Origin: Enterocytospora artemiae
Lineage: Eukaryota > Microsporidia
Length of the DNA stretch: 64,000 nt
Direction of reading: 5' to 3'
NCBI GenBank assembly: GCA_038659295.1
Contig: JASNGC010000002.1
Span: 558,001-622,000 of the forward strand
The position numbers and the translations under genes were made by a program. This document shows positions 10,207-19,485 of the stretch, one piece after another. A model generated the notes under the pieces. The model was not told the origin of the DNA. It saw only the letters and a list, made by a program, of their open reading frames with translations, and did not search any database. The number at the start of each line of letters is the position of its first letter. The first letter of the stretch is position 1.

Positions 10207-10563
10207 ATGAATGTTGAGACTGTACAAGTTGGCACATTGACATTACAAGAACTGCAATGTGTTGATAATGGGATAATGTCCTGCCAACCAAGATATGAGA
10301 GCAATATACATAAAAAACTACAGATAGGAATTTCGGAAGAGTTAGCAGTAGTTCGAGTACCAGAAGAAAATCTTCAAACCGGTATTTCCACTCAAACAAC
10401 GGAAGGTGTAGCTAAAAGAGCATTTCAATTTTTGAAAATGATAACTAGGCATGCAAAGCACCAGGTTTCCAAGACTATTATCTCTCTTGAGTATACTTTC
10501 TGCTGCTTGGTATTCTATGGACCGGAACGCAGGAGGGACATTATTAGATCTGTAAGGATTTAA
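10207..10563 (+). CDS. Hypothetical small protein
   Basis: A 118-residue open frame whose ATG is preceded by CCCTTA, the same signal seen at most genes here; this is the main reason to accept it. The product has no membrane span and no motif I recognise. It is moderately basic at the C-terminus (PERRRDIIRSVRI). A 126-codon frame lies antisense to its 3' half, without the start signal, and is the less likely of the two. The function is unknown. Confidence 0.5.
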   Translation: MNVETVQVGTLTLQELQCVDNGIMSCQPRYESNIHKKLQIGISEELAVVRVPEENLQTGISTQTTEGVAKRAFQFLKMITRHAKHQVSKTIISLEYTFCCLVFYGPERRRDIIRSVRI

Positions 10564-10726
10564 TTGAATATTGTGAATACAAATTTTCAGTTGGAGCGAT
10601 GCAAACCATGTTGGAAAATCTCCATCAATGTATAAGCTGTAGATCTTCATGAAGGAAACAATAGGCTCCTGTGTTAAACAGTTTTTATGGCAGCATACAA
10701 AGTCAAAATGATAGCTCAACATAATT

Positions 10727-11656
10727 TTATTTCTGATTCTCCAACTCCAGAGTCATCTCACACATTTTTAAGGCACCTTCCAAAGACATTGCGCCACCTG
10801 TAAATCCAGAAGCGTGCACAAATACTGCATCGGGAACTTTACAGGCTTTTATTAGTTCTTCACCTCTTAAGCCTCTCCAAGACGACCATAGTGGCAAACG
10901 AGACTTAAATTCTGTTTTTGAAACACGCAGGGCATAGATTCTAAACATATCGTTTGATTTTAAGACAATAAATTTTAGATTTTTCTGTAACAATTTATCG
11001 ATATCAAAAATCATCGAAGTGTCGGCACAAGTATTACTTATAAAAATAGAACCTGTGCAGCTTTTAACCCTCTCGTACAACTCTGTGTAAGATGGAACAT
11101 AGCTGATGAAAATGTAGTCTAAATAATTTTTTAAATCTGTTTTTACAATCTCAAGGACTTCCAGAAACCGATTGTATTGCTCTGATTCATAATCCTGCCC
11201 ACTTAGTGGCCCAGAATAGTTGAATGAGCCCACAAGATCTGCCATAGTCCTTGGTTTTATTTCTCCAAAGATGTCATAGCCATTATCAATAGCATCTGCA
11301 GAGAGAAAGTACTCTTCATAAATCTTATCTACAATGTAATTATACAAAAAATGGTCCTTTCTGAATCCTCTCCCCTCAAATAACTTCTCATGAAAATATT
11401 TGAAAATTAGACCTGCTGAACTTAGTTTAATTTTGTATTTTTCCGAAAATGTCTCTGTAAATGAAGCCATATGGTGATCAAACCTATTTCTTTTTACATC
11501 AAAAACATTGCCCACATCGTAAACAATGTCTCCTTCATCGATCACACTCTGAACCCTACTTCTTATTAATGTATTGTCTGGATAGATTTGCTGTAAAAAA
11601 GCTGTTGCCAATACTTCATCATAGTGGAATGAATTTGAATGCGTTATTAGTTTCAT
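10727..11656 (-). CDS. MYG1: MYG1 family exonuclease
   Basis: MYG1 proteins are DHH-fold 3'-5' RNA exonucleases; in animals they act in nucleus and mitochondria. The 309 residues span the family's core length. The N-terminus reads MKLITHSNSFHYDEVLA, with the family's His and Asp ligands. DIVYDVGN and FDHHMASFTETF follow near residues 44-70 and carry the signature DHH. ADAIDNGYD lies near residue 118. FVHASGFTGGA close to the C-terminus matches the typical family end. No mitochondrial leader is seen, consistent with mitosome-only cells. CCCC is immediately before the ATG. Confidence 0.93.
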   Translation of the reverse strand: MKLITHSNSFHYDEVLATAFLQQIYPDNTLIRSRVQSVIDEGDIVYDVGNVFDVKRNRFDHHMASFTETFSEKYKIKLSSAGLIFKYFHEKLFEGRGFRKDHFLYNYIVDKIYEEYFLSADAIDNGYDIFGEIKPRTMADLVGSFNYSGPLSGQDYESEQYNRFLEVLEIVKTDLKNYLDYIFISYVPSYTELYERVKSCTGSIFISNTCADTSMIFDIDKLLQKNLKFIVLKSNDMFRIYALRVSKTEFKSRLPLWSSWRGLRGEELIKACKVPDAVFVHASGFTGGAMSLEGALKMCEMTLELENQK

Positions 11657-12189
11657 GGGGTAAAGTTTTTCAAAAATTAGTCAAAACCACCAGTTATTGA
11701 GAAAGCTTGTATATTTCGGTATTATAAATACTTCATAGTTTCATTGCAACATTTGTAAATGTAATATCGTGAAAAATGTTGTTTACTTCTTTGCTTTCAG
11801 GATTACCATGTTAAAAAATTCTAAGTAATAAAGGCGTTAACTAATTATTGTTTTTATTACTTTAGAAATAAAGCCTTTTCCTCTAGAAAATATGTTCTTT
11901 TAGAAGTTTAACCATTAAACATTTTCCTGTAAAATAGTTAGCAAACCAAACAATCACGACTATGACTGCTCACTTTCCGTATAATTTAAGTCGGAGATAC
12001 ATCGATTTATGGAATTAAAGTAATTTGTATCTGCGATAGATGATTTTAAGTCATCAAAATCAAACATCTATATCATCCATTTTGCACAATCAAGTTAAAA
12101 TAGAAATACTATGTTGTTTTTAAAGAAGTTTGGAAAGCTTAGTGGATATGCATTGGTATAACAGAAAATAGCCATTACTATTTATTAGA
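11657..12189. other. Gene-free AT-rich spacer
   Basis: About 530 bases with no open frame longer than a few dozen codons, no tRNA-like arms and no repeat that I can see. It contains the upstream region of MYG1. Confidence 0.6.
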
Positions 12190-12675
12190 TTATGCCAATT
12201 CAACGTGTCCCGAAATGATATGGGCGTATACATCATCAATAGAACCTACAAAGAAATTTCCACGTTCCATATCGACAATTTCCCCATCTATTTGTATATT
12301 TTCTATTCTTTTTACACATATGAAACCCACAAACTCTATATCCGTGGATTTTTTGTTTACTAAAACATCTCGCTCAATTAAAAGAGATTTGTATTTGTTA
12401 TAGAAAACCAATTCTTTCTGGCTAAGTAAGTTTTCTTCCAAAAACAAATTTGCTCTTATTTTTTCTAGACGTACATGGAGATATTCCTTTATAAAATACT
12501 TCAAACGGAACTCCTCAATCTCCTGTAACGATTTAAGAATGGGATTTGATGAACTTTCTGGGGCCGTGATTTGCAAACGAAGTAAGAGATCTTCCACAAC
12601 GCTTTTATATGGAAGGAGTCTCTTAGTACACTTTTCATTTCTATATGCTCGAACCAGATCAGATGTAATACTCAT
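12190..12675 (-). CDS. SLD5: GINS complex subunit Sld5
   Basis: A subunit of the GINS tetramer that activates the CMG replicative helicase. The 161-residue protein has the Sld5 helical A domain: YRNEKCTKRLLPY near residue 10, then EEFRLKYFIKEYLHVRLEKI around residues 60-80. It ends in the small B domain, with GEIVDMERGNFFVG and ISGHVELA, matching the typical Sld5 C-terminus. A longer frame begins 17 codons upstream, but the chosen ATG is the one behind a CCCC signal and starts where Sld5 proteins normally start. Length is lower than in yeast (294), as expected in a reduced genome. Confidence 0.85.
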   Translation of the reverse strand: MSITSDLVRAYRNEKCTKRLLPYKSVVEDLLLRLQITAPESSSNPILKSLQEIEEFRLKYFIKEYLHVRLEKIRANLFLEENLLSQKELVFYNKYKSLLIERDVLVNKKSTDIEFVGFICVKRIENIQIDGEIVDMERGNFFVGSIDDVYAHIISGHVELA

Positions 12676-12781
12676 GTATGGAAGGGGCTGGAAAATTCGG
12701 AATGAGTGAGAAATAATTACACACATCAGATAAAAAACCTGAGCCTGAGAAAATCTAATATTAATTAAATTTATCTATTAG

Positions 12782-13501
12782 CTATGAGTTTATCATATTT
12801 TTCAGGGTACCCGTAAACTTTACAGTTTGCTTACACAGCGGACAGGATACGTCATATTCGAACCAAGACTGAATACATTCGGTGTGAAATATGTGTGTAC
12901 ACTTAAGTGTCGAGAGCTTTTCTTTCTCTTCAAAGTCACATCGGCATATCAAGCACTCTGTGACTGACCAAGTTAAATTTGGGTCAAACTCTTCCGTTTT
13001 TTGAGTAAAGTCACTTAAATAGTAAACCCATCCTATTACCGTTAAAACAACAAGTTCTATCATTGTGGGAAATAACATCATTAATGCCGATGTCTTCATA
13101 AAATTCACGTACACTTTAAACTGGTACTTCTCCAGACCTTTGCCAAGCCATATGGAAAGAAAAACATTGTTGACCACAATCAGACAAATATTTTTTTGTT
13201 CCATATCCATTCTATTATCCGGAAATACCAGAGGTATCAAACTAGGATAGCAGTAGCAAATTTTTTTGTTTAAAAAATGTGGAACATAATATGCTTCTAT
13301 AGCTAGATAGATTACTGCAGGTAAAAAATAAATGTGCTCCGAAATATGAGCCCGTAGATCAGATACACCATGTACGATGTAATACATAAAGGAAGCATAA
13401 TATACTACAAACGCTATTTTGACAAACGTATTCTTATGAAAAGAGCTAAAGCGTTGGCTTAAATCGGTTTTCTTTTGGAGCCCAGTAAGAAATCTATCCA
13501 T
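12782..13501 (-). CDS. Membrane RING-H2 E3 ubiquitin ligase (A)
   Basis: A 239-residue protein with about four membrane spans in the first 170 residues and a RING-H2 domain at about 185-228. The zinc ligands are C-x2-C, then C-x-H-x2-H-x2-C, then C-x10-C-x2-C (CLIC, CTHIFHTEC, CPLC). The plan, multi-span N-terminus with cytosolic C-terminal RING, is that of ER ligases such as Hrd1, gp78 and TRC8, but it is too divergent to name. CCCTTG precedes the ATG. It neighbours a second protein of the same plan and lies about 3 kb from UBC7, which suggests ER-associated degradation as its role (inference). Confidence 0.8.
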   Translation of the reverse strand: MDRFLTGLQKKTDLSQRFSSFHKNTFVKIAFVVYYASFMYYIVHGVSDLRAHISEHIYFLPAVIYLAIEAYYVPHFLNKKICYCYPSLIPLVFPDNRMDMEQKNICLIVVNNVFLSIWLGKGLEKYQFKVYVNFMKTSALMMLFPTMIELVVLTVIGWVYYLSDFTQKTEEFDPNLTWSVTECLICRCDFEEKEKLSTLKCTHIFHTECIQSWFEYDVSCPLCKQTVKFTGTLKNMINS

Positions 13502-13733
13502 CAAGGGTGACTCTCATGATAAAATGTTAAGGAGAAGATATTGGGAATATTGAACAAATTGAGAGGCCCAAAGGGACCAGGTTATTATACAGCAGTTCAT
13601 TCTGGTTGAAGCCAAAATTTGATCAGATGTATATATAGTGTCATAAATTAAAATACTGTCACCATCTTTAAATCTATGATTGTTGATGATCCTAAACATC
13701 TACAATTCTTAAAAGGATTTATTCTGTTTAAAA

Positions 13734-14477
13734 TTAAATATTTGTATCCTCAGCATCAACTAAATCATAAAGAAGGTTAATATTCTTTTTACAAAGTGGA
13801 CAGGAGTCCTTGACGTGAAACCACTCGTCAATACATTCAGAGTGAAAATGATGGTCACAAGGAAGTATCTTTACTCGCGTCCCATTCCGATAATCATCAT
13901 AGCAAATTGTACACTTGTTGTTGTCGTTTGGCAACCTATCATCATCAGAATAGGTAATTACCTTTAGTTTGGGTCTGATATAGGCAATTAATGTCAACAG
14001 TAGAACAATTGCTAGGAGAGGAGCTACAAATGCAAAGAATCCTAACGTTACCCATAAAACAGTAGTATAATATAGAAGAGGATGGGAAATTTTACACATT
14101 TCGCACTCCTGAATCCAGTGAAATCCAAGGATATACCAGGCTAACATAGTAGCCTCCAATAAATTATTTACTAGTGTAATGTCATTATTTTCTTCAAAAT
14201 CGGGTATTCGTCTAATCACGAAAAACGACCTATTCTTATAATAAAAGGTCAGACCCTTTGCAGCACTTAATATTGCATAAACCCCCAAAAATATTCTCAG
14301 GTTCTGTTGAGAGGTTTGCTGTCTCGTTATGTAAAGTACAATTCCAATGGATACCACCTTAAATACCTTGATTGCTATTTCGAACCATATCAGAAATCTA
14401 ATGCAGCTTAGTGCATTTACCCTCTCAAAATATCGTCTGAGTGCTCTTTCCTCTCCAATTCCAATCTCATTCTCCAT
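13734..14477 (-). CDS. Membrane RING-H2 E3 ubiquitin ligase (B)
   Basis: A 247-residue protein with about four membrane spans (for example near residues 28-50, 60-76, 105-120 and 132-165) and a C-terminal RING-H2 at about 191-234 (CTICYDDY, CDHHFHSEC, CPLC). It has the same layout and strand as the RING-H2 protein encoded just downstream, so the pair may be a diverged tandem duplication, though identity outside the RING is low. No CCC precedes the ATG; a GGAGGAG stretch lies about 10 nt upstream instead. Likely an ER or endomembrane E3; its substrates are unknown. Confidence 0.8.
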   Translation of the reverse strand: MENEIGIGEERALRRYFERVNALSCIRFLIWFEIAIKVFKVVSIGIVLYITRQQTSQQNLRIFLGVYAILSAAKGLTFYYKNRSFFVIRRIPDFEENNDITLVNNLLEATMLAWYILGFHWIQECEMCKISHPLLYYTTVLWVTLGFFAFVAPLLAIVLLLTLIAYIRPKLKVITYSDDDRLPNDNNKCTICYDDYRNGTRVKILPCDHHFHSECIDEWFHVKDSCPLCKKNINLLYDLVDAEDTNI

Positions 14478-14674
14478 ACACTGTTACTCCTCCGATGATT
14501 TCTTATGAAAAAAAGGAGTAACTCGAACCAATAAAAAAAATTAAAATACATAGACTGGGATGGCATAGAATGCTTAGAAACATATCAACTTTCGATTTAT
14601 GAACATTACAAGTTATATTGCTAAATTTAATGGTAGCTTGATAAGGTTTGTTCGAAAAAACAAGAATCCGGTAA

Positions 14675-15805
14675 TTAGTAACTGACTTCACTATTCTTAA
14701 ACTCAAGCTTCAAAACAGCTTTGGATGGTGAAACCATCCTGACTAATCTTATCCACTCTGGCCTGACTTGAAGACCTGTTACACTCAATACATGAGTGAC
14801 AGGATCAATATTATGCTGGCAAAAGAAATAACAGTGAATCGTTGTGTCAGAAAAATATTTCGTATAAGATATGTAATTAAGTGAAAATTCTGGTAAATTG
14901 AGTATACAATGGTCTATCCTTGTACTTTTCAAATTACTTAAAAAATCACCTGCATCTAGATTATAGATGGTATTGCAGACTAGTTTGTTCAACTCTAGAG
15001 ATATGCGAAGACACCTTATAGCATCTGGATTAAGATCATTGGCATACACTTTGCAGCCTTTCTTCAAACTAGGCAGGATATGAGGGCCTGCCCCACAAAA
15101 AGGATCACAGATCACATCAGATGCCTTAAATTTAGAAAGGAGATTACGTCTTTCTTGCTGCAATCTGGAACACCAGTACACCCTGGACAAATCAATGAAT
15201 ATTTTAACTCCATTCTCAGAATGAATTGTCTCTAGCGAATTGTTCCCCGCCAATACATCAAATTCATAAAATCTGTAAATATTCTCTATTTGTCCCTTCT
15301 TACAAATAACAGTTTTATTAGTTTTCCAATGAATAATTTTGCCAATTACGTTTTTGTATATTATTTGATCGTCTGTTAGATTAAGATGAACAATATTGCC
15401 TACAATTTCATATGCGGATATTCTAATCGAACCTGGTAGAATTTTATGGAGAAGTTCAGAATGTGTAAAATAGTTGGCATTTAATACCAAATCCATTGGA
15501 AAGATAAAAAATCGTTTTGACCATCTCATTGCATCGTCTTTTAATAATATAATGGTATTTCCCTTCAAACTTTGGCTCAACTTTTCATCAAATTCAATTA
15601 AAAAATTATCATATTTCTTAAGCCGGTCTATAAATATGGGAATTCTAGGAATTTTCAGTAAACAATGCTCTAGCACTTGTTCAGCCATTCTTATATCACA
15701 TGGGTGGACACACGTTGCATACACTCTGTGTGCTTCACAAATTAAATTGGTAAAATCATTATCTGGAAATTTTTCTAAAATTTCACTTTCATTGAAATCA
15801 GACAT
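14675..15805 (-). CDS. TRM5: tRNA (guanine37-N1)-methyltransferase
   Basis: Makes m1G37 next to the anticodon, which prevents frameshifting. The 376-residue protein has the Trm5 catalytic core. SRVYWCSRLQQERRNLL lies near residue 209. The SAM site DPFCGAGPHILPSLKKGC follows (usually D-x-x-A-G-V-G-P, so the Val is Ala and the first Ala is Cys). Then come VYANDLNPDA and LNLPEFSLNYI, the counterpart of the MNLP catalytic motif. The N-terminal part is divergent. The ATG follows CCCCGAAAG. TYW-type wybutosine genes are not in the window. Confidence 0.9.
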   Translation of the reverse strand: MSDFNESEILEKFPDNDFTNLICEAHRVYATCVHPCDIRMAEQVLEHCLLKIPRIPIFIDRLKKYDNFLIEFDEKLSQSLKGNTIILLKDDAMRWSKRFFIFPMDLVLNANYFTHSELLHKILPGSIRISAYEIVGNIVHLNLTDDQIIYKNVIGKIIHWKTNKTVICKKGQIENIYRFYEFDVLAGNNSLETIHSENGVKIFIDLSRVYWCSRLQQERRNLLSKFKASDVICDPFCGAGPHILPSLKKGCKVYANDLNPDAIRCLRISLELNKLVCNTIYNLDAGDFLSNLKSTRIDHCILNLPEFSLNYISYTKYFSDTTIHCYFFCQHNIDPVTHVLSVTGLQVRPEWIRLVRMVSPSKAVLKLEFKNSEVSY

Positions 15806-16185
15806 CTTTCGGGGTCAAATTTTGCTTTGAAACTTGTAATTAATTCTTTAGCTCCGTGAATTAACGAAATCTAGGGTATAATAGATTCTAATAAATTCAG
15901 CATTAATATTTTGAATCGAAAATTGACGGCACTTGAATGTGCTATTTTTACACGAACATAATGTTTTTGAGATTGTATTTATTGGACATACTTTTCTCTT
16001 CCATTCATTTACGATATTTTTATTATATGAAGGTGTCAGCAAATAGATGATATTAATATCAAATGATGCACACAAAGATAAGGAGCACACGATCATTTAA
16101 TCCTACGATAGGTATATAGGTATCTGCACAACTAGGAGAACAGCAGATTCAATATTATGCCAAAAACTACACTGATAATACAAAT
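15806..16185. other. Gene-free spacer
   Basis: Between TRM5 and UBC7. An 82-codon minus-strand frame crosses it, but it has no start signal and no recognisable sequence. Nothing else is seen. Confidence 0.5.
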
Positions 16186-16707
16186 TTATAAATATGACTC
16201 TTCCAATGTTTTTTCCGATAACTTTCTTACCGTTTTATTGTATTCTTTAATTGATTCCCTGTATTGTTGTGCAGCCTCAATGTTGGCTGGACTATCACAG
16301 TTAGGGGAGTTTAGCAGACTGATTATACTGATGATTATAGTTTCTGGAGATCGTACAGGGAGCCATCTTTCATTTAGATCTTCATATCCATATTCGTCAT
16401 CTCCTGGCTTATGAAGAATACTTATACACACATTTCCCTTGGTGTCGATGTTAGGGTGCCACATCTTGGTTAAGAACTTAAAGGTGGGTGGTGCTTCTGG
16501 ATAGTTCAGTGGAAATATCATCTCTGCCCTAAATATTCCAGATTCATACGGAGTATCCTGAGGTCCAATAATTACAACTTCCCAGGTATATATATTGTCG
16601 TTAATAAGTCCAACGCTAAAATCGTAAACATTGTTCTTGTTCATAGAAAGCCTCTTGTAATCATTCATGACAAATGCTCTACTTCTCCCACCCTCACTTT
16701 TTGTCAT
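16186..16707 (-). CDS. UBC7: Ubiquitin-conjugating enzyme E2, Ubc7 type
   Basis: A 173-residue E2. The UBC core includes the HPN motif and active-site Cys in WHPNIDTKGNVCIS, followed by the acidic loop insertion GDDEYGYEDLNERW near residues 105-118. That insertion is typical of the Ubc7/UBE2G and Cdc34 subgroup and is followed by SPETIIISIISLLNSPN. Within the subgroup, the short C-terminus without an acidic tail favours Ubc7/UBE2G, the E2 of ER-associated degradation. CCCATAA stands before the ATG. Two membrane RING-H2 proteins encoded within 4 kb are plausible partners. Confidence 0.9.
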   Translation of the reverse strand: MTKSEGGRSRAFVMNDYKRLSMNKNNVYDFSVGLINDNIYTWEVVIIGPQDTPYESGIFRAEMIFPLNYPEAPPTFKFLTKMWHPNIDTKGNVCISILHKPGDDEYGYEDLNERWLPVRSPETIIISIISLLNSPNCDSPANIEAAQQYRESIKEYNKTVRKLSEKTLEESYL

Positions 16708-16891
16708 TTATGGGTGTTTTTGTAAATATTATATTTTCAACCTCGTTGATGAAACTCTTAAAACAAATCCAAAAATATTTTGTTACACATCGGACATCCT
16801 GTTTATTTGGATACACCCAGGGATGGACTCCAAATAGGTTATTTTTGCTTCTGAAGAATTTTTACAAATTTTTATTTTTTCCGTAGCCCTA

Positions 16892-17365
16892 ATGATTAAA
16901 ATTATTGTGAAAGACAAAGTATTTCCGAGACAGCATGGGGTGAAGATATCTCCATATGCAACGAAGGAGGAGATTTTGGCCTCCAGGAGAATTAATAATG
17001 TTGGGTTTGGGATAGAAACCCCGCTTACGGCCATAAAAGATACTTATGTCGACAAGAAGTGCCCGTTTACTGGGAATGTCCATGTTAGGGGAAGGATTTT
17101 CAATGGAGAAGTTATCAAGATGAAGGCTGAAAGGACTATTGTTGTTTCAATGAAGTACTTGTTTTATGACAAGAAGTATAAGAGATATGCAAGGAGAAAC
17201 ACTAAGATAAATGTTCATCTCAGTGATTGTTTTAAAGGTCTTGTTCAAATAGGAGATGTTGTGACTTGTGGAGAAACACGCCCACTTAGCAAAACAAAGG
17301 CTTCAGTCGTTATTGCCATTGCAAAGAAGGCTGAGGACAAAAGTGCAAAGGTTTTCAGCTTATAA
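16892..17365 (+). CDS. RPS11: 40S ribosomal protein uS17 (S11)
   Basis: A 157-residue ribosomal protein of the small subunit, near full eukaryotic length (158 in human). The N-terminal eukaryote-specific extension has VFPRQHGVKISPYATKEE. The uS17 core follows, with YVDKKCPFTGNVHVRGRI, MKAERTIVVSMKYLFYDKKY and GDVVTCGETRPLSKTK. CCCTA precedes the ATG. The gene is divergent from UBC7, with about 180 bp between starts. No intron is present, although ribosomal protein genes are the usual place for the few microsporidian introns. Confidence 0.97.
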   Translation: MIKIIVKDKVFPRQHGVKISPYATKEEILASRRINNVGFGIETPLTAIKDTYVDKKCPFTGNVHVRGRIFNGEVIKMKAERTIVVSMKYLFYDKKYKRYARRNTKINVHLSDCFKGLVQIGDVVTCGETRPLSKTKASVVIAIAKKAEDKSAKVFSL

Positions 17366-17476
17366 TTAAATTCATTTCTTATTTTAGAACTTAAGACATG
17401 GCCGTCAATTGCTTCTGTTCATCCAAATAATCAAAAATGAGGTGTTCTCTTGTTTGGCTTTGGATCTATAAATATT

Positions 17477-18325
17477 ATGGTTTGTTTTGTTTGTTTTAAA
17501 GATAATTTGTTTCTGTTTACATCTATGCTTTTCTGGCTTTACTGCATTATTCTTATAGAGGTTAAATGCGAATATCCCATTCCGATTTTGGAGTTGGTTA
17601 ATATGGCCGAAAACACCTATTCATCGACAAACCTACCAAATACACTTTTTACCATTAAGAGGCCATCGGGAATTACCATAAAGGTTTTCCAATACGAAAA
17701 ATACATTGTTCTAGCAATAAAAGGAACAACTTTAAATATATTCGGTATACATCTGGGAAATACATCGACTTCTGATCAACAAATGGATAATGCACTATTT
17801 TCCTGTGATGTTGGCCCAGGAGGTATCACACAAAAGTCAAGAATCATTAATTCTTTACACTATATCGCCGATTGCACAAGTATTCTGAAAGATATATTAA
17901 AAATCTTCCCGAATATGGAGGTTATTCTAACTGGTCACTCTTTGGGTGCAGCCATTGCCAGTATTGTAGCAGCAAACAATGGCATGGTTGCTTACGTCTT
18001 CAGCACTCCAGGTGAAAAATACATCTATGAACTTTTAGGTTTCAATAAGTACCAAACCACGAGAATAAAGCATTTTGGGCTTTGTAACGATCCAATATAT
18101 ACTGGAAAATGTAACGGTAGATTTAGTAGTTGTGAAGTTCTGGATTATGTGATGGACACTAAATGTCATATTGGTCAAACATTCTGTCTAGGCCCATCAT
18201 CGGGTGTTACCATTGCAAATCATCCCATAGAAATGCTCAAATATGCTTTTCGTCTGCATGTTCCAGTCAAAGAAACAACTGATTTGAGTTGTACGGATTG
18301 CTCAGATCTAAGTTCATTTAAATAA
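17477..18325 (+). CDS. Secreted class 3 lipase
   Basis: A 282-residue alpha/beta hydrolase. The nucleophile elbow GHSLGAA lies near residue 155, and SDLxD-like and His positions follow towards the C-terminus. The N-terminus (LFLFTSMLFWLYCIILIEVKC) is hydrophobic and ends before a Cys, as a signal peptide would; many Cys in the C-terminal half suggest disulphides in an exported protein. The start is uncertain: no CCC signal is present, and ATGs at 17477 and 17525 both leave a usable signal peptide. The substrate is probably triacylglycerol or phospholipid; host lipid use is inference. Confidence 0.82.
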   Translation: MVCFVCFKDNLFLFTSMLFWLYCIILIEVKCEYPIPILELVNMAENTYSSTNLPNTLFTIKRPSGITIKVFQYEKYIVLAIKGTTLNIFGIHLGNTSTSDQQMDNALFSCDVGPGGITQKSRIINSLHYIADCTSILKDILKIFPNMEVILTGHSLGAAIASIVAANNGMVAYVFSTPGEKYIYELLGFNKYQTTRIKHFGLCNDPIYTGKCNGRFSSCEVLDYVMDTKCHIGQTFCLGPSSGVTIANHPIEMLKYAFRLHVPVKETTDLSCTDCSDLSSFK

Positions 18326-18538
18326 TATTGAATAACTTAGCCACAATAAAATTGCTTGTCGATTGTAGTTCGTATTACGGGAATACACAAGCAAAGTGTC
18401 TACAATTCAAATTCTACAATGCCAATTAGTTTGTTGTACCCAACATCTTTACAGACAGTTATAACAAATATATGCAAGTGAACCATCAAATGGAATCTTA
18501 GATACCGATTATAGCTGCATTCCATCTTTTTAGCCCTT

Positions 18539-19081
18539 ATGGTTCCAGTTGCTTTCGATAAAATGAAGATTGAGAATATTGAGCTTGAGGCATATACGGA
18601 GGGAGAAATAAAGCCAATCAGAATTGATGAGCTGAAAACCAAATACACTATATTGATTTTCTACCCTCTTGATTTCACCTTTGTGTGTCCCACTGAACTG
18701 GTAAAGTTTTCGTCTCTTCATGAGAAATTTAAGAAGAGAGACTGCACTGTTCTGTATATTTCAACCGATTCAGTATATGCACATAAGGCATGGTCAACCA
18801 TAAGCCAAGAGCATGGTGGTATTGGTAGGCTTAATTGGCCAATGGTATCAGACAAGTCAGGTAAGCTCTCAAGATTATTTAATGTTTATGATGAAGACAA
18901 GTCACAGGTTTGCAGAGCAACGGTGATTTATAATAATCATGAAAAACGTGTCAAACACCTTAGTATCAACTGTGACATGATTGGAAGATCTTCAAAGGAA
19001 GTTTTGAGATTGATTGAGGCCTGTGACTTTTCAGATAAGCACGGCAGTATCTGTCCAATTGATTTTGAAGAGTTTGAATAA
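18539..19081 (+). CDS. Typical 2-Cys peroxiredoxin
   Basis: Reduces hydrogen peroxide and alkyl hydroperoxides with thioredoxin as donor. The 180-residue protein has FYPLDFTFVCPTE, placing the peroxidatic Cys at residue 50, and a resolving Cys at residue 172 in GSICPIDFEEF. This corresponds to the VCPA motif of the family, with Val replaced by Ile and Ala by Ile. The usual GGLG loop reads GGIGRLNWPM. The C-terminal tail is short, without the YF helix of overoxidation-sensitive forms. CCCTT precedes the ATG. Probably cytosolic. Confidence 0.95.
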   Translation: MVPVAFDKMKIENIELEAYTEGEIKPIRIDELKTKYTILIFYPLDFTFVCPTELVKFSSLHEKFKKRDCTVLYISTDSVYAHKAWSTISQEHGGIGRLNWPMVSDKSGKLSRLFNVYDEDKSQVCRATVIYNNHEKRVKHLSINCDMIGRSSKEVLRLIEACDFSDKHGSICPIDFEEFE

Positions 19082-19131
19082 ATTTTTCAATTTAAGAGTA
19101 ATGTTTTTACGGTCTTTGGGTTTTTCGCCCC

Positions 19132-19485
19132 ATGCTTTTCAATAATTGGAGCAAGACACCAATAATTTCTGAAAAGGACATTAAGCATTTCAGATTTCTA
19201 AATGATAACGGATTCATTACTTTGATTGAAGATGGATTTTACTACTTAAATACCTCAGTTTTAATAGTAGAAGAAGAATTTTATAGATTGGAGAATATCC
19301 GTCTAATGGATGAGCTACAAATAAAGAATCCAGATGAGGAAATAAAGAAGTATATCAAAAGATTAAACAAATATAACGAAGTCAAAGATGCTTTACAAAG
19401 TTTAATAGGAAAAATTGCTGAATTTCGGGGTCAAACGATCAAAGAAATCAACAAAGAGCTTAATATTACATTTGATAATGATTAA
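19132..19485 (+). CDS. SWI5: Swi5-like recombination mediator
   Basis: The C-terminal half of this 117-residue protein (about 65-117) matches the Swi5 family: an amphipathic helix with NPDEEIKKYIKRLNKYNEVKD, then ALQSLIGKIAEFRGQTIKEI and a short acidic end. Swi5 pairs with Sfr1 or Mei5 to load and stabilise Rad51 or Dmc1 filaments. The N-terminal 60 residues are not recognisable. CCCC stands directly before the ATG and 50 bp separate it from the peroxiredoxin stop codon. The identification rests on my recollection of the helix pattern and should be tested by profile search. Confidence 0.72.
   Translation: MLFNNWSKTPIISEKDIKHFRFLNDNGFITLIEDGFYYLNTSVLIVEEEFYRLENIRLMDELQIKNPDEEIKKYIKRLNKYNEVKDALQSLIGKIAEFRGQTIKEINKELNITFDND

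Noticed and set aside
10342..10722. 126-codon minus-strand frame antisense to the gene at 10207
   Set aside because: No CCC before its ATG, while the plus-strand frame has one; both cannot easily be real.
13514..13699. 61-codon frame between the two RING-H2 genes
   Set aside because: No start signal, no motif, length expected by chance in AT-rich DNA.
15848..16096. 82-codon minus-strand frame upstream of TRM5
   Set aside because: No start signal and no family resemblance.
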